From positions 1 to 64,000 of the forward strand of contig CANTFL010000636.1 of assembly GCA_947650285.1 (NCBI GenBank): a DNA stretch of 64,000 bases, written 5' to 3'. This DNA comes from Hyaloperonospora brassicae. Taxonomy: Eukaryota; Oomycota; Peronosporomycetes; Peronosporales; Peronosporaceae. Positions 43,227 through 56,427 of the stretch are shown piece after piece (position 1 is the first letter of the stretch; each line of letters starts with the position of its first letter). Below the pieces are notes generated by a model. It saw nothing but the letters and a program-made list of their open reading frames with translations. It was not told the DNA's origin and ran no database searches. A program made the translations under genes and the position numbers.

Positions 43227-44192
43227 ATGGGTTGCGAGCCGACACGCACTTTGCGAGAAACACCTGGAGCCTTAGTTGACAACCCAGGGTCAATACAAAT
43301 TCTAATTGACATGCAAGTACAAGGCAAACCGGTTCCACCGATTATGGGTATACCCATCCTCCTCTTCGCAGGCGAATCTCAGGAGAAAGAAGAAAATGCG
43401 TTTTTTCGCCACGTGTATCGAAAACGATGCCTCAGCAGCGTCGTAGCTCCAAGAGCAAGTGTCGATGGGGCAGACTTTTGTCTAGAACGAAAGCTTCGGT
43501 ATGACTACGTCAAGCTTAAGGCCAGAGGCCAGTTGCTAACTTGCACCCAATATGCCCCGGCTGTGACGGCTGATGTGAGTGTTGGTCAAGCGGTGCCCAA
43601 CTACCCATCTGCTTCCAGCACTATTGGTGAGAAACGTTCTTGGTCGCAGGATGGTCCTTGCCGCGATGTTCATAAACATATACGGCGTATTTGCAATCCT
43701 GCCAAGGGGATGTCTCATACTTCCATGAGTTTTCCGACTCCGGGTACCCTCGCCACCAAACCAGATACTGGTATTGACCGTGACGACGACGTCGTTTCAG
43801 GAGTCGCTACACATGGAACTGGCGGTTCCCTTGCTCATTGAGCAGCTTCGGTGGGGGTCGTTGTACCGAAGGAGGAGCATGAAAAGACGCTTCTCGAAGT
43901 AAGCTGTCTCCGCGAGAACTTGGGTAAGACCCAAAGTGCGCTCAACGTGACGCAAGATCGTCTTCAGAAGGTGGGGTTGGGTAAAACTCGGATGGACGCT
44001 CATCTTGATACCCTGATTCGGATTCAGCAGCCGATGGCAAAGCCATATGTCGCGGTGCAAGCCCCTCCAAGTTCACGTGGGACGGATCCCGATACGGCTA
44101 AAGAAAGCCGACATAGAACACAGGACGTGTGCGCGCGGTTTGCGCGGGAGGTTGAGCGTACACGCAAGTCCCTTCTTATCCGGCTACCGTGA
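43227..44192 (+). CDS. Antisense ORF of element E (body and coiled coil)
   Basis: Same 204- and 113-codon frames as in D, in one register and split by the same TGA (43839-43841). They cover the strand opposite the chromodomain and end in the leucine-heptad region LLEVSCLRENLGK. A few amino acid differences from D exist (for example GT to DM near the start). It is near-identical because it lies inside the inverted-repeat arm, so it is not independent evidence of selection. Confidence 0.5.
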
Positions 44193-45486
44193 ATAGTCCA
44201 ATGAAGCGCGGACACAACTTTGTCTTGAAGACAGCGGAAGCTACATTTGTAGGTCGGTCGTTAGGATTGAGTAGCACTTGGTCTCCGACCTCATCACGTT
44301 CTATCTTAACCTCTGCCTTTGGTATCTGATTGTTGTTTCATTGTTTATCTTGTCTATCATCCAATGCGTCACGCACATGTCGTACGTAATACATTCAATC
44401 GCGTTGCAAGAAACTTGCTTACCTGTTTGTGAACAGTAGCATGATTGATATCAGCAAGCCGATCGGCAACTCCTCCCCCATTAATCCCTGAACCACGGAG
44501 TGGTAGCGTTAATGGAACGCGAGGGTGTGAGAGACCATTCACGTAGAACGGTGTGTAGCCCGTAAAGGCATGCACGGCGTTATTTAACGCGAACCCAACG
44601 ACAGGGAGCATCGGACTCCAACTTTTTGGCATTTTAGGGCAAACACTGCGCGAGATGTCACCGATGATGCGATTTACTCGCTCGGTTGGCCATCGGTCTG
44701 CGAATAGATCGTTATGAGGATGTCCAATCATGTACCGAGCACCTTGAAGATGGACTTCCAAAACTTCCCATTGAAGCGAGGGTCTCGGTCAGAATTAATT
44801 GCCACAGGCTAACCTTGTTGTCGAAACACTCAATCAATAAACAGCGTCGCTGTACCTTCACCATCGTTAGAGTCCGGCACCGCCGCTAAATGATCCATAT
44901 TGCGCAAACGGTCAACAAAGACCACAATACCCGTATTTCCATATAAATCCTTCGGTAAACCGAACAAGAAATCCATGCTGATGGTATCCCAACACATCTT
45001 GGGTTCAGGAAAACTAGCTAGCAGCGATGCCGCGTGAGATGAGGGTTTCACGCGTTGACACGCTTTACATGCACGCACATAAATGCTGAACCATTTGTAA
45101 TGTTTAGGCCACCAATAGCACTGGATAACTGAGCCACAGGTCTTCTCGCGACCGAGATGACCGCTTACCGCAGTATCATGTGCCTTATAAAAAAATCGAT
45201 GCTTCAAATCCTCAGTATGAGGTACAACGATACGAGTAATTTCCTCAACATATGTGATATAGCTCAATGGACCTTGATCTATGGAATATCGATGTGGCCT
45301 TACACGTAAACGTGCCGACAATTCTATGCCTGATTCCTTGAACTCGTCGCTTACACGAGAACGTAGCAGAGCTGCACAGTGTTCATCGTTGGCATATGCT
45401 GTACGTATAAGATCAGTGACTGACGCCGACATAGTCGTCACATGAGCATAAGCATATTCAGGTCTATGTGACAGCGCATTAGCCAA
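43620..45486 (-). pseudogene. pol: Integrase and chromodomain of element E
   Basis: Mirror of 21145-23010: H2C2 finger and first Asp (ISMDFLFGLPKD) in the 218-codon frame 44830-45486, the Glu region and tail in 44369-44761 (one V to G and one D to N change against D), and the chromodomain segment YQYLVWWRGYPESENSW near 43665-43770. It shares the stop after LFID with D. Confidence 0.87.
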
Positions 45487-46860
45487 AGCATAATGCTTTC
45501 CCGGCTTCTACTTCACCTCGAAGTTATACCTGGCAAAAAAGAAAGAGAGCCAACGAGCCATTCTCTGAGAGAGATGAGGAGACTGGGTCGCAGTGCGTAG
45601 TGAAGCATGATCTGTATCGATAACAAACGTCGTAAAGCCAAGCACATGGGATCTATATTTGACGAGAGAATACTTCATTGCAAGTATCTCTTTGTCATGA
45701 ACAGGATAGTTCTTTTTAGCAGCTTTCATCTGGCGGGACTCAAACGCAATGACTCGTTACCATCAATTAACTTCTATTTTCCAACACAGAACTGCCTATG
45801 GCAAAGTCAGATGCGTCACAGAATAAATTTAAAGACCAATCAGGATAGGTCAAAGCCAGGATTGGCACACAAAGAAGACTCTCCTTAACTTCTTGAAAGC
45901 ATCATTCTCAGTGCTAGTTCAGCGCCACTTCACATCCTTTTTAAGGAGATTGGATAATGACCGAGCCATTTCTGCGTAATTCTCACTGTACTTGTGCAAG
46001 TAATTTGCAGGCTAAGCCACTTACATAAGTCCTTTTGATTCTTAGAAACCGGCCAATCAACTATGGCTTTCACCTTAGCGGGATACGCTCGAGGGCCTCG
46101 CATCCCAATAAAGCACCCTAAAAAGGGAATCTCTTCTGCACCAAAGATGCACTTAAAGGCGTTGGCGTACAGCTTATTTGTGCGCATGCAATCGATCACT
46201 GCTCGTAAATAATCAATGTGATTATCCACATCTAACCGACCGTTCATAACACAACTATGGACGAGGATGTCATAGAAGTACGTCTGTGTATGGCCTCGAT
46301 GAGGTCTGAGCAATTGCGTTGCAAGATAATTGAATGTAGCCGGGGCATTTGATAACCCTTGCGGCATCACAAGCCAAGCCCAGAGCATACCTCTTGAAGT
46401 GCTGACCGGCGTTAGTGGAATATCACTCTATCGCATGGGCAGTTGATAATAACCATCGACTAAGTCGAGCGCACTGTACATTGTACGTTACACTATATTG
46501 TTCTGAACAACATACTTTCTATAGATGTGTGTCTGAACCGGGATGGCGGCCGCATTAAGCTTATTGTAAGCATGAACAATGCGTCACTTTCCACTTTCTT
46601 TCTGACACAAATGTCGATATAGAATGGGGAGATTTACCCTCATGACCCATGACGTCCGCGTGCTTTACGCGAAAGAAGTCGTCAATGACGCCACATTGTT
46701 CCTTCGGTAAATTCCACTGCCGTGTTACACTGTATTTAGTTCCAGGAACCAAGTCAATTTCATGACGTACACCTCTATCTCGACGTAAGAAGAACGGATG
46801 GCTGTGACGCACCACTTTCTGGAACTCCTTTACCGAACGATTGAACGAATTCAAAGATCT
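45487..46860 (-). pseudogene. pol: RT and RNase H of element E
   Basis: Frames 46561-46854, 45930-46388 and 45508-45729 repeat those of D with few differences (IRTNK to MRTNK; IYTDH to IDTDH). The mutated catalytic box TYFYDILVH is the same, so the element was already dead when the segment was duplicated. Confidence 0.87.
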
Positions 46861-48004
46861 TTTAATATAGAAGATCCACTACGCGCACTAAGTGTCTCTT
46901 TCGTGTCATCAAGTACGGACTCGTCCAAACACGAGGATGAATTCAACTCAATATCAGATCGAATGACCATTAGGTCGGATAACTCTCCCGCCTTCAAGCC
47001 TTCGATAAATTCGATATCAGGCATCTATTCTAGCTCAAATAGAGCATCCTGGGATTAAAGGTCTCAAGAGTAATGTTACCATCAAAATAGCCAGTGATTC
47101 CGCTGACAAATTCATATGCTATATTGTTACTATTATAACACTACGTGACGTTCTGGGCGTTTAGCGCTCAACGGTTGCCACCCGACGCCGGAATCGTCTC
47201 CCTCAGGATACCTTACGAGGCCAATACAGAAGGGTCCCTTTGGTTGCTTTTACCTTAGAATGCTCCATACGAGAGCTTATGTCTTGAGAGACATCTGGTG
47301 AAGAGTTACGTAACTTGAACGCTTCACCCAGTGTATTGAAACGTGCCACTTCGCGTACTTTATGTGGCCCTATCCATTAATGCTTCGGCATTTCGCCAAT
47401 CTTGTCAATACTGAAATTCAGAGAGGTGCCATCACGGCCGTTCTCACTCGGTGAAATTTCACCTCTCACCTCACTCACACCAGTGAAAGTCATTCTTAAT
47501 GACTTGACCCTAGGCCAAACATGGCTTCATGCTGCAGTAATTCGTTACCACAACGTATACCACTCGACGAAGTACGTAATGCCTCACTTACAGCAAACAA
47601 ATTACGCCCAAACTTCATGTCATAGACATTGGAGTCAATTACTCGGACATACCAATGTTCAACACGCCGACATTTTCCGTCAAATTATCACGCCAATAGT
47701 GCTTTTTGCCTAGCAAAGGTGGGTTCATGACTCTCCAAAGCTTCACTAGAAACATTGTGCTTTGCGCCTAAGGTCTTGGACCTCCAGTCAATTCATCGAT
47801 CATGACGTTCAAGCCAGTCCATTCAGATGAGATCGTATCTCTAATTCTAATTGATTACAAGACAGCGTTCAATGATGTCAAAGTTCATAAACTTCACACC
47901 TAAGTTCAACGGAAACATCGGTACAGTGACGCGACTACGAGGCGCTAAACGAATGGTGATTGAATCACCCTCATGCGCTTCAAGCTCTCCATCATATTGC
48001 TGAT

Positions 48005-49345
48005 TTCCTCAAGGTAACGACGTCGAGCATTATTGCATGATGCTCCTGAATCCAATACAGTTTACCAATACTTGTCAACGGCTTCCACTGTCACCTCAGC
48101 GACTAACAAGACAGGCTTGTATCCACGCTGAGTGCTGACAGGAACAGGGGTTGTTACGGCTGAACTCTGCTTTGCTCAACTTCCTATAGAAACAACAGAA
48201 CCTAGCTATCCCCCAGTAGGGTCCCCGCACCCCCTTCGAATAGACGTTTCCCGTGCCATACCATATTTATGGTTGGGGCGGGGTTTCGACTCATATGAGT
48301 TCGGCTCTGCTTCCGCAAAGTACAAGTGGGACGCAAGTATCTAGTGCTTCCACACTTATAACAACGTATCACTTCCTCTTGTTGATTCGCAAGCTAAATT
48401 TCATCTCCACCTTCCTATTAATCATCGCTGACGTCCATTGGTTTAGGCTTGCAGTAAGCCTGAGTGTTTGTTGAGGTTGCCCTCGCAAAGCTGGGGTTGT
48501 ACCCATTCCAACCAAGTCTGGCCGACTTGAAGTTATGCTCAGCATTCCACGCTATGCTTGCAGCATCCGTAAAAGTAGAGAGATGGACGGAAGTCTTCGG
48601 TTCTGGTCACGCCAGTGCGAAGACTTCCATGAAGACAGTCACATAGACTATCCTTGGGATCGGATCAGACTGCATATCAGCCATTAAAGATATCAACTCT
48701 TGGACATAGTCTGTTAGCTCATTCTTACCCTGACAGGTAGATGAGAAGCGTGAGAGCACGCGATACGCCTGGTTGTGCGGCGAGATTGCACATCGTGCCT
48801 TTTTTGTAGTTTATATTTATGTACATATTATTGAAGATTTATAATATGGTTCTTATATAATTCTAAAAGAGGCTTTATGGAAACTCCCGAAAAGTCTAAC
48901 TTGAGCGAATATCATGTGGAAAACGCCAAGTAGATAGACGTACTTCACTTCAGAGCCCATCTCAAGCTTCCCATCGATATGTCCAGCGAGACTCGCTGAT
49001 ACTCAAGTGAGATTAGGCCAGATCTCATGTCCATCTAACACTTAAGGATCCGGGGGTCAGATTTTCTCCCTACTTCTCGGAGTGATGTTTGACGTCCACC
49101 CTGAAGTGAAGAGGCTTAGCCTCTTCGGCTGGCATTGCCACAAAGCGTGTTGGCATATCCGACGCTACTTGGTTTCGAACCTACCTTAGAATGGCCGTTT
49201 CATACTGCAGGAAGATCTCGACATGTGCATTTATCACATCGGGACCTTGCGCAGCTAGAAACTCCACATATTTGTGGCCCACGGCCGCGGTCAGCTTATC
49301 AAGCGCGACGTTTTGGGCCTCAGTGAAGGGTGTGGATTGTTCCAT
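48005..49345 (-). pseudogene. gag: gag and protease of element E
   Basis: The start codon (complement of 49343-49345) opens the same MEQSTPFTEAQ frame as D. The zinc knuckle and DSGAS protease segments follow as in D, with the same stops. The hairpins of D gag are present here too. Confidence 0.75.
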
Positions 49346-49403
49346 TCCCACAGAGTATCAATCTTAAAGCCTCAGGCGAAGATTAGCTACAATTGCTACA
49401 GAG

Positions 49404-49881
49404 TGTAGCGAAGCTGCACAGCTCCTAAAGTCAGAGGAAGAATTTAACGCTATACAAGCGACTTCGGTTCAAGAAATTAGACATAGAGATTCAACAGGCT
49501 CGAGGAGCTTACGGTTCCTGTTCTAGGAATTCAAACGATACAAAAAATCACACTACAGAGTGCTCTAAGAGTGGCTGCCTTAACAAGGCATTGCTATACT
49601 CTTCAAGATCCAAGACGCCTCAGGGTGGCACGTGTCTTTACGGATAAAGATGGGAAGTGAACTGTATTTATTTTTATCTGCTAGAACACATCGGATTAAC
49701 GTACTTGATCTCGACATTTATGTTCTGATTAATGCCTCTCGCAAGATCTCGCAATCAGTATTTGACATACATCGGTATTGAGCGACTAATACGGTGTTCT
49801 AATATTACTTTAAATGGGATCTAGCCCCTTGTGTGCACCACACCTATTATCGACTTTCAGTCGACGCGTAATCCCGTTAAA
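49404..49881 (-). repeat. 5' LTR of element E
   Basis: 478 bp, nearly identical to 16749-17226 of D. The outer end is the mutated TTTAACGGG. Upstream DNA to about 50440 is also shared with the left arm. Confidence 0.78.
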
Positions 49882-50440
49882 ATGATGATCTCTGTAGTTC
49901 AAGGATACTCCGACAGCGATAAAGTATATTGCCGAAGAAGTCGGGACGGTCGCGTGCGTGTGAGCTGCTACGCGGGCCTCAAATACATCTCTTCTATTCG
50001 TAAAAACAACAAAGAGAAGAAGAAGAAGCGGTCGTGAACATGACAGAGAGACATCTACGGACCGATCAAAAAGTAACTAGACAAGAGGTTGTTGAAGAAG
50101 ATGACGATACGCGTAACAGCGACACTATATCCGGAAGTAGGCAATTTTTGACTGCTCGGTAGTTAAAGATAGTGGCAGGAAATACTCCTTACAAGCAGCA
50201 GAGTCGGTCACGATCGCGGAATGGGAATGGACAGAGATCGCGTATCAGAAAAAGTCTGGACGGAGCATACTTTGTTGGGGAATATTAGTAATATTACTGA
50301 CAATATATGAGTCGACCTCAACTATTTGTCAAACTCTTTAACTGAAAATATCGGTCGGCCCCAAATCGATCTTATCTGCATGATCCCACCAAAGTAAAGT
50401 AATAGTTTTGTTGCATTATGACCAGGAAGTGTTCGGCAAC

Positions 50441-50611
50441 ATCACCGTCTTCATTGACATCTGGATGTCATATATATCGGTCATAGTGCTCCTCCTCTTC
50501 TTGCCTGGAAAGCCGATTAATACGAAGAGATGTTTACACCGAATGCTAAGTTTACGTCGGCAGAGCCGTGCTTAGTCTTTCCGCCAAGTACAAAAATAGT
50601 TTGCAATATTT
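50441..50611. other. Junction between right arm and element C
   Basis: Weakly similar to the left-arm outer flank for the first 60-70 bp (CACCGT.TTCATT.ACAT), then unrelated. The LTR of C starts about 170 bp beyond the end of the arm. Confidence 0.5.
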
Positions 50612-51070
50612 GTGTGAAGATCACGCTCTTACTAGATGACTGGTGGGGCCTTGTGTAAATGGAACACAAGTCTGCGTACCCTCGACATACATGTGGCGTG
50701 AGGAAGCGCGAGGAAGTAAACAGAACTCGGAAACTCTATTTCAGGGAAAAAGTAGAACTGTATTTAATATTGTTACGTTTCTTTAATAAACCATCTTTGT
50801 CTTGATCCATCACTAAATTAAACTACAACCTCCGATTTGGGTTTCTTGCTCCCCACCCATTGCCGCGTCCAGCAGCGATTATTAATTATTTTGGTTGATG
50901 TAGCGTCTACATCAACCAATAAGCAGATCACCCAAGAATATTAACCTTGGGGGTGATATTTCGTCAACATCACCCCTTCTCAGGTAAAGTTGATTGGATA
51001 TTATCTAATTCTATAATATTCAAAATTATTACATTCATATCAATAATTTATGGAGGCTCAACCCGTTACA
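50612..51070 (-). repeat. 3' LTR of element C
   Basis: On the minus strand it begins TGTAACGGGTTGAGCC at 51070, directly after the purine tract AAGGGGGATGA (51071-51081). The far end, which should read CCCCGTTACA, is mutated (TGTGTGAAGATC on the + strand), so 50612 is approximate. Confidence 0.87.
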
Positions 51071-51379
51071 TCATCCCCCTTGAAACCATCAGCCATTGTT
51101 GTGAGTGATTGTAATAATTGGTGACAGATTGACTACGTCTTGTGAACCTGGGCAAAAGATAGTATTTGTATGTTCTGCCCAACTCATTCCAGCTTTCAGC
51201 GCATGACGAGATCGTCCATGCGCTGCGAAAACAATGCCGCTGAAGCGGATGATCTTATGCGGGCAGCCGAAATGTAAGCAGTTTAAAAATTAGTAGCAGG
51301 CGATAATGCGCCTGCAACACCAAAAGTTGCAGGTGCACGTAATCATACATGTGCAGCTTCTGCATCCGCAGCTTCGGCA

Positions 51380-52935
51380 GCGGATGGTATTCCCTTGGGC
51401 GTCGACTCCCAAATAGAGGTTGTCTATTAGGGCGAGTCGGACCCAGCGTTGGACTCGAAGACACCCGCAAATCCCATCCGTTAGGCTGTGGGTGCGATAA
51501 CAACGACTGCTGAGCCTCGTGACAGTTTTGATATAAGTTTACTACATAAAATGTTCGACTCATCCGACGATTCTGAGGACTAGTCGCAGGGGACGATTTA
51601 ATTGCACTCGTTTTCAGATGATGCGAGTAAAAATATTAGGAGGTTCGTCATCGTGATGATTCTGATGACTATTCACGGAGTCATCGTAGCAGCAGAAAAC
51701 ACAGTGATTGCCGCGACCGCGGTGCCAATATGTATGTCGGCACGGAGCAAGAGGATCAGGACCGCAACGTGTTATGATCTGGTCATAAAAACAAACAATG
51801 AATGCCTTTCAACGCAGTCGGAAGTAGATGTATGGTTATACAACGGGGGGTTATCGAATCCTACTTTTTGATTCGTAAAGGATCTATGTTTTTGACCCCA
51901 GTGCGACCCATTATCGCACTGAGCATGAATTCTACATCGATGTCTTCTATAGTCATCGATGTTACCACGGCAACCGCAAGAGAGACGAGCTCTCTTTGGT
52001 GCCGGCGTGGAATTCTTTAATCGTCAACATTGAAAATGTTGGCCGCAAGGCTTGGCTGGACAAAATTTGATGTTGCTCCCACGAGGTTTAAGCTGAAGTC
52101 GCATACCGGTGCTCGGTACAAATTGAACCGATTGTCTAATGAAACAGATTCACCTTGCCTCTCGTGAGAAGAAAATTGTCTGAGTTGTGTTGACAACTCA
52201 GTTCGCGCCCCCGGGAGGCGTAACTCCGTAATCAACCCTACTGGAGGGCGCGCACCTCGTCCGAGATGAGTCAAGGGATTAAGAACCTACGATCTATTTA
52301 CGAAAGCGGCGGGCGTTCGTACAACGATGGCCCTCAATCAAAGGATGTGTCTTGTCGTACTGCTCGACGAGACCGGCCACATCCAACATCAGCTGGGATC
52401 CCCGCTCCTAGCTGCTCCAAAAAGGTGGATACCCCCGCCACTAGGCGAGGTAACTCGTCCTTGATCCTGAATCATCATGGTGGTTTAAGATAAGCTTCAC
52501 AATGAAGTGTTCACCACCGTGGCATTCAACTAAAGGATGTGAAGGAGGAGGAAAACCCTCCTCCAGGTCGTTCTGCTCACCATCTCGACCCACACGATGT
52601 GGATCGCGAAATTAAACAATTGCGCGAGGATTTAGAGCACGAGATTGGACAGGCGATACAATCTGAGCGGCACTGTGCGGCAGCGCCGCAGGGATCGCGA
52701 GATCAAGCGTGCGAGGTACCATGCTGAGTACGCGGTCGCGCAACTGCAGGTCGAGCGGGATGTCCGCTCCCTGGTTGAAAAGCTGGGGACGGTACGCATC
52801 TAGATCTCTCGGCTGAACGGAGAGATCTCTGATGTGCACGTCCATATTAATCGTCTGGAGCGCAAACGCAAGAGCCTGAGGGGGGTCATTGAACGTGGGG
52901 GTTACCTCCATTGTCGGAAGAGGGATCGTACTGAC
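51380..52935 (+). CDS. Antisense ORF region of element C (broken copy of A parts a-c)
   Basis: Read opposite to pol, this region gives, in order: SQIEVVY, a stop and GESDPALDS (about 51405-51455); MFDSSDDSED and a stop (51551-51583); NVGRKAWLDK (52038-52068); TGARYKLNRLSNETDSPCL (about 52106-52160), then LSCVDNS; MSQGIKNLRSIYE (52266); [50 protein letters not shown] (about 52905). Each block matches A, with mostly conservative replacements, although stops and shifts now break it. It is the best evidence that the antisense frame was once a selected protein. Confidence 0.6.
52380..52500 (-). pseudogene. Chromodomain remnant of element C
   Basis: [15 protein letters not shown], stop, WRGYPPFWSS, stop, then MLDVAGLVEQYDKT. 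It aligns with the chromodomain of A, with two stops. It lies opposite the start of the antisense coiled-coil frame. Confidence 0.8.
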
Positions 52936-54375
52936 AGTCCTGATGGAGACGCCCCACGTAAAACGTAGGATGCGTACGCATCCTACGTGGCTGTTTGATC
53001 GAGCATGCGTTGCCTTGTCGGCGCAGCACTCGAAAGGAACCGATGTACTTGGGCAGTAGTTTACTGCTGCCCACATTGGTCACTACGTGTCTAGGTAGGT
53101 TTCCGTAGATAGTAGGTCTAAGTCACCTTTGACAAATGGATGTATTTTTTGCCATTCCATACTTGTCAGCGTTTCGTTTCTGAGGGTCTAATGCGTAAGC
53201 GATGAAAAACTGTACGAAACAGATTACTGCTTCACAAGCCAGCTGAATTCATTCTGCTGACACGGCTTTGTTTGTTTCGTTCGCCTTGTGCGAACTGCAG
53301 AAAGAATATATCCTCTTTCTGTTCATCGGCAAGGATGTCGTCATTCTCGATGGAATAGTCGTTGGCGATGCTGAATATACCAGCATCTTCATCATCATCT
53401 GTATCAATTCTAGCGTCATCGCTGTTATTGGGATGATATTCTTCATCGATATCGACTAAATCGACATCGGCATCGTACGTGGCGACGTTTGCGTCGGCAC
53501 ATGATGAGCAAGAGCCAAAACGGTTCTTTCTCGAGCGATTTCCTCCCCCTTATTTAAGCGTCACACTCTAACAGGGTTGATGGAAGTGGATACTGTAAGC
53601 CATTTACGAAGAATGGTGTGTGTTGTGTAGAAGCGTGCACCGAATTATTGATGGCGAATTCCACCATCAATTGATATACGCCTAAACCCGAAAACGAGTG
53701 GACGTATCCTCAAAGATTGTCTTCGAAAACACTATTGGCACGTTTCGTCTGACCATCTGTTTTGGGATGGTCAGATGTCGACATCTTCTGCCGTGTTTCG
53801 AGTGAACGGAACACAGATTGCCAAAATTCCGCCGTGAACCGAGGCTTACGGTCTGACACGAGTTCACAGGGTAACCCGTGAAGTCAAAATATCGTGTCGA
53901 TTAATCCACGAGCACAGCCCTGTGCCGTGATCAACTCGGGTTGAGCATAAAGATGCACCATCTCGGCGAACCGGTCAGCAAGCACAAGAATGCCATTATT
54001 CTTGTGAGCATTTTCAGGGAAACCGAAGACGAAGTCCATTGAAACGGACTGCCAGCACTCTGTCGAAACAGGCAGAGGCTGCAATGGCGCACGAGATGAC
54101 GGACTGGGCTTCACCCGTTGACAGAACTCGCAAGCACGAATGTACTGGTGTACAACCTGATACTGGCGGGACCAGTAATAGTCACGACCTACCGGAAGGT
54201 AAGTCTCTTCCCGACCACGATGACCACCTTTTGGGGCAACGTGACACTCATACATGATGCGCAAGCTCAAATTGTTATGAGCGGGGTCGATGACACGAGA
54301 TGTGTAGTCGAAAACGGCTATGTATTGCAGCAAACCATTACGGGATGTGTACCGACTTAATGAGGAACGGTACAA
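52886..54375 (-). pseudogene. pol: Integrase of element C
   Basis: The H2C2 finger and first catalytic Asp region (VSMDFVFGFPENAHKN) are in 53884-54375. The second Asp and Glu regions lie in shifted frames at about 53540-53880 (VSDRKPRFTA-like). An acidic low-complexity segment follows around 53250-53460, and the tail KYIGSFRVLRRQGNACSI and THPTFYVGRLHQ at 52886-53083. The block up to about 53885 is nearly identical to B. Confidence 0.85.
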
Positions 54376-56410
54376 AGCCGGTAAATCCTGAACAATGTAC
54401 GAGTTAAATTCAACAAATGATCCATGAAGCGAAGAAGATTCCTATCTCACGCGTAGGCTATTCTTACGTTTTCAAGTAAACTTGACGACGTCACACTCGC
54501 TGTGAGTGTCGCAACAGTGGACTTATCTTCACTGTTGGATTGCGCGCCCGACTCGAAAGCGTGTCGGCGCGATAGGGCGTCAGCGACGACGTTGGGTCGT
54601 CCTGGTTTTTACTCTACAGAGAAGTTGTACTCCGCGAAGAAAGACAGCCACCTCGCCATTCGTTGCGAGAGGTGAGGACTGTTTACGGCCGTGCGCAGTG
54701 ACGCATGGTCCGTATAGATGATAAAAGGTCTATCTCCCAAGACATAGACACGAAGCTTAGCCAGTGCGTACTTCATGGCAACGAGTTCCTTGTCATGCAC
54801 TGGGTAATAGCGCTCAGCTGCTTGCAACTAACGCGACTGATAACAGATGCCGCGGTCCGCGCCATCTGCGTCGAACTGCATCAACGCACAGCCGGTTGCA
54901 AAATCACTGGCGTCACATACCACATGGAATGGTCTGTCCTGATCTGCAATCGCCAAGATGGGCGATTGCATCAAGCTCTGCTAGATACCTTCAACGGAAA
55001 TCTGACAGTCATCGTTCCATGACCACTTCACATTTTTCTTGAGTAAACAAGAAAGACGCACAGTCATCTCGGCGTAGTTGCGCGAGTACTTGTGCAATTA
55101 CGCCGATAGGACAAGGAACTTACGAAGTCCCTTGGCATCGACTGGCACTGGCCAGTAGGTGATCACCTTGATCTTTTCGGGATCAGGGCGTACGCCGTGT
55201 TTACTTACTATGCACCTAAGAAGTGGTATTTCGCTAGCCGCGAATATGCACTTCTTGATGTTTGCGTACAACTTATGCTTGCGCATAAGTTGAAGAACCT
55301 GACGAACGTGAGTTCTGTGAACTTCAACGTCCGTCTTTCCGTCCATAGCCCGGCTATGGACGAACACATCGTCGAAGTAACTCGGTGCTAAGCCTCGCAC
55401 CAGTCTCAACAGATTGGTGACACATCTGTTGAATGTTGCAGGTGCATTGCTCAGCCCCTGTGGCATAACTAGCCACTCCCACAGCATCCCGCTGGGGGTA
55501 CTCACTGCTGTGTACGGGATGTCCCGTTCACGCATCAGGATCTGATAGAATCCATCTATCAGATCCATGGACGAAAAGATGGTACTCTTTGACATACCAT
55601 CTATGATTACGTCCTTCCTCGGTATCGGCGTCTGAGCCGGTACCGTTGCAGCATTCAATTTGTTGAATGCGTGCACTATCCGCCATCCTCCTGTGACCTT
55701 TCGCACACAGAAGGTCGGAGAGCTGTGAGGGGATGTTGATTCCCTCACATGGCCCGCTGCTAAGCGATCGGCAAAGAACCTGTCGATCGCTAGTACTTGT
55801 TCACGAGGCAGTGGCTACTGCTTCATGACACAGTACTTCGAGCCCGGTTTGAGTTCGATCTCGTGTCGAGTGCCTTTGTCCTTAGGCAACTCGCAAGGTA
55901 CGGATTCAGGGAACAGATCCCTGAATTCGATCAATCCTTATACAAAGGATTTGCCTGAAGTGACTCCCAGGATTGAGACGTGTATCGCTCAATCCGAGTA
56001 TTCTCATCGATGACACTTTCGTCCATCGATGAGCTGCTGAGAACCCTCTCGGTCTCAGTAAACACTGTCGCCGATCGAATATCGGTAACGTACTCGTCCT
56101 CCGCGACGAGTATGCAGATCCGCTTGACTTTGCCACAACGCAGATCACGCAAGAACCGTTTCGTTTCTAGCGTTGGCAACTGTATTATCTCCAAAGTTAA
56201 CTTCGGAGGCACAATCAGATCAATCGTATAAGCGCCTACGCTTGATCCGTCATTAACCAAGACGTTCAACGTCTCGGTTTCTTCCTGGAAACTTGCTTCC
56301 ACAGGTTGCTGAGAGTCTGATCCCTCAGCATTAGACTCTTGAGGAAGTCCAGCCTCAAGCACGTGGGGACTTATTCCCACGACGTCTTCTGAATGTGGCT
56401 GTGCAACCAC
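54376..56410 (-). pseudogene. pol: RT and RNase H of element C
   Basis: Frames 55931-56410 (linker, EETETLNVLVNDGSS), 55098-55748 (RT with SMDLIDGFYQI, LVMPQGLSNAPATF and intact SYFDDVFVH) and 54609-54827 (RNase H, HDKELVAMKYALAKLRVY, YTDHASLRT). The RNase H start QAAERYYPVHDKE is intact here, revealing the deletion in A and B. It shares the NFSVE stop and a later TGA with B. Confidence 0.9.
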
Positions 56411-56427
56411 AGTCAGGTACCGATCCT

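Larger units (their letters stand above)
42225..49881 (-). mobile_element. Element E: Ty3/gypsy retrotransposon, inverted near-copy of D
   Basis: Full-length element on the minus strand with both LTRs (5' LTR 49404-49881, 3' LTR 42225-42699), gag, protease, RT, RNase H, integrase, chromodomain and antisense frames. From about 43090 rightward it is almost identical to D, defects included (YFYD in RT, the zinc-knuckle change, the stop between integrase blocks). Its 3' end (42225-43090) is diverged from that of D. The flanking pentamers (TCGTC, ATGAT) do not match. Confidence 0.88.
43090..50440 (-). repeat. Right arm of the giant inverted repeat
   Basis: Reverse complement of about 16180-23530, roughly 99 percent identical by eye, with occasional single-base and two-base differences. 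Its inner edge lies in the antisense-ORF region of E. Its outer edge lies about 560 bp beyond the 5' LTR of E, in non-element DNA, showing that a chromosomal segment and not just a transposon was copied. Confidence 0.9.

Noticed and set aside
15596..51070. Solo LTR and 3' LTR of C as part of the palindrome
   Set aside because: They lie just outside the outer arm edges but in the same, not inverted, orientation, so they are not mirror copies.
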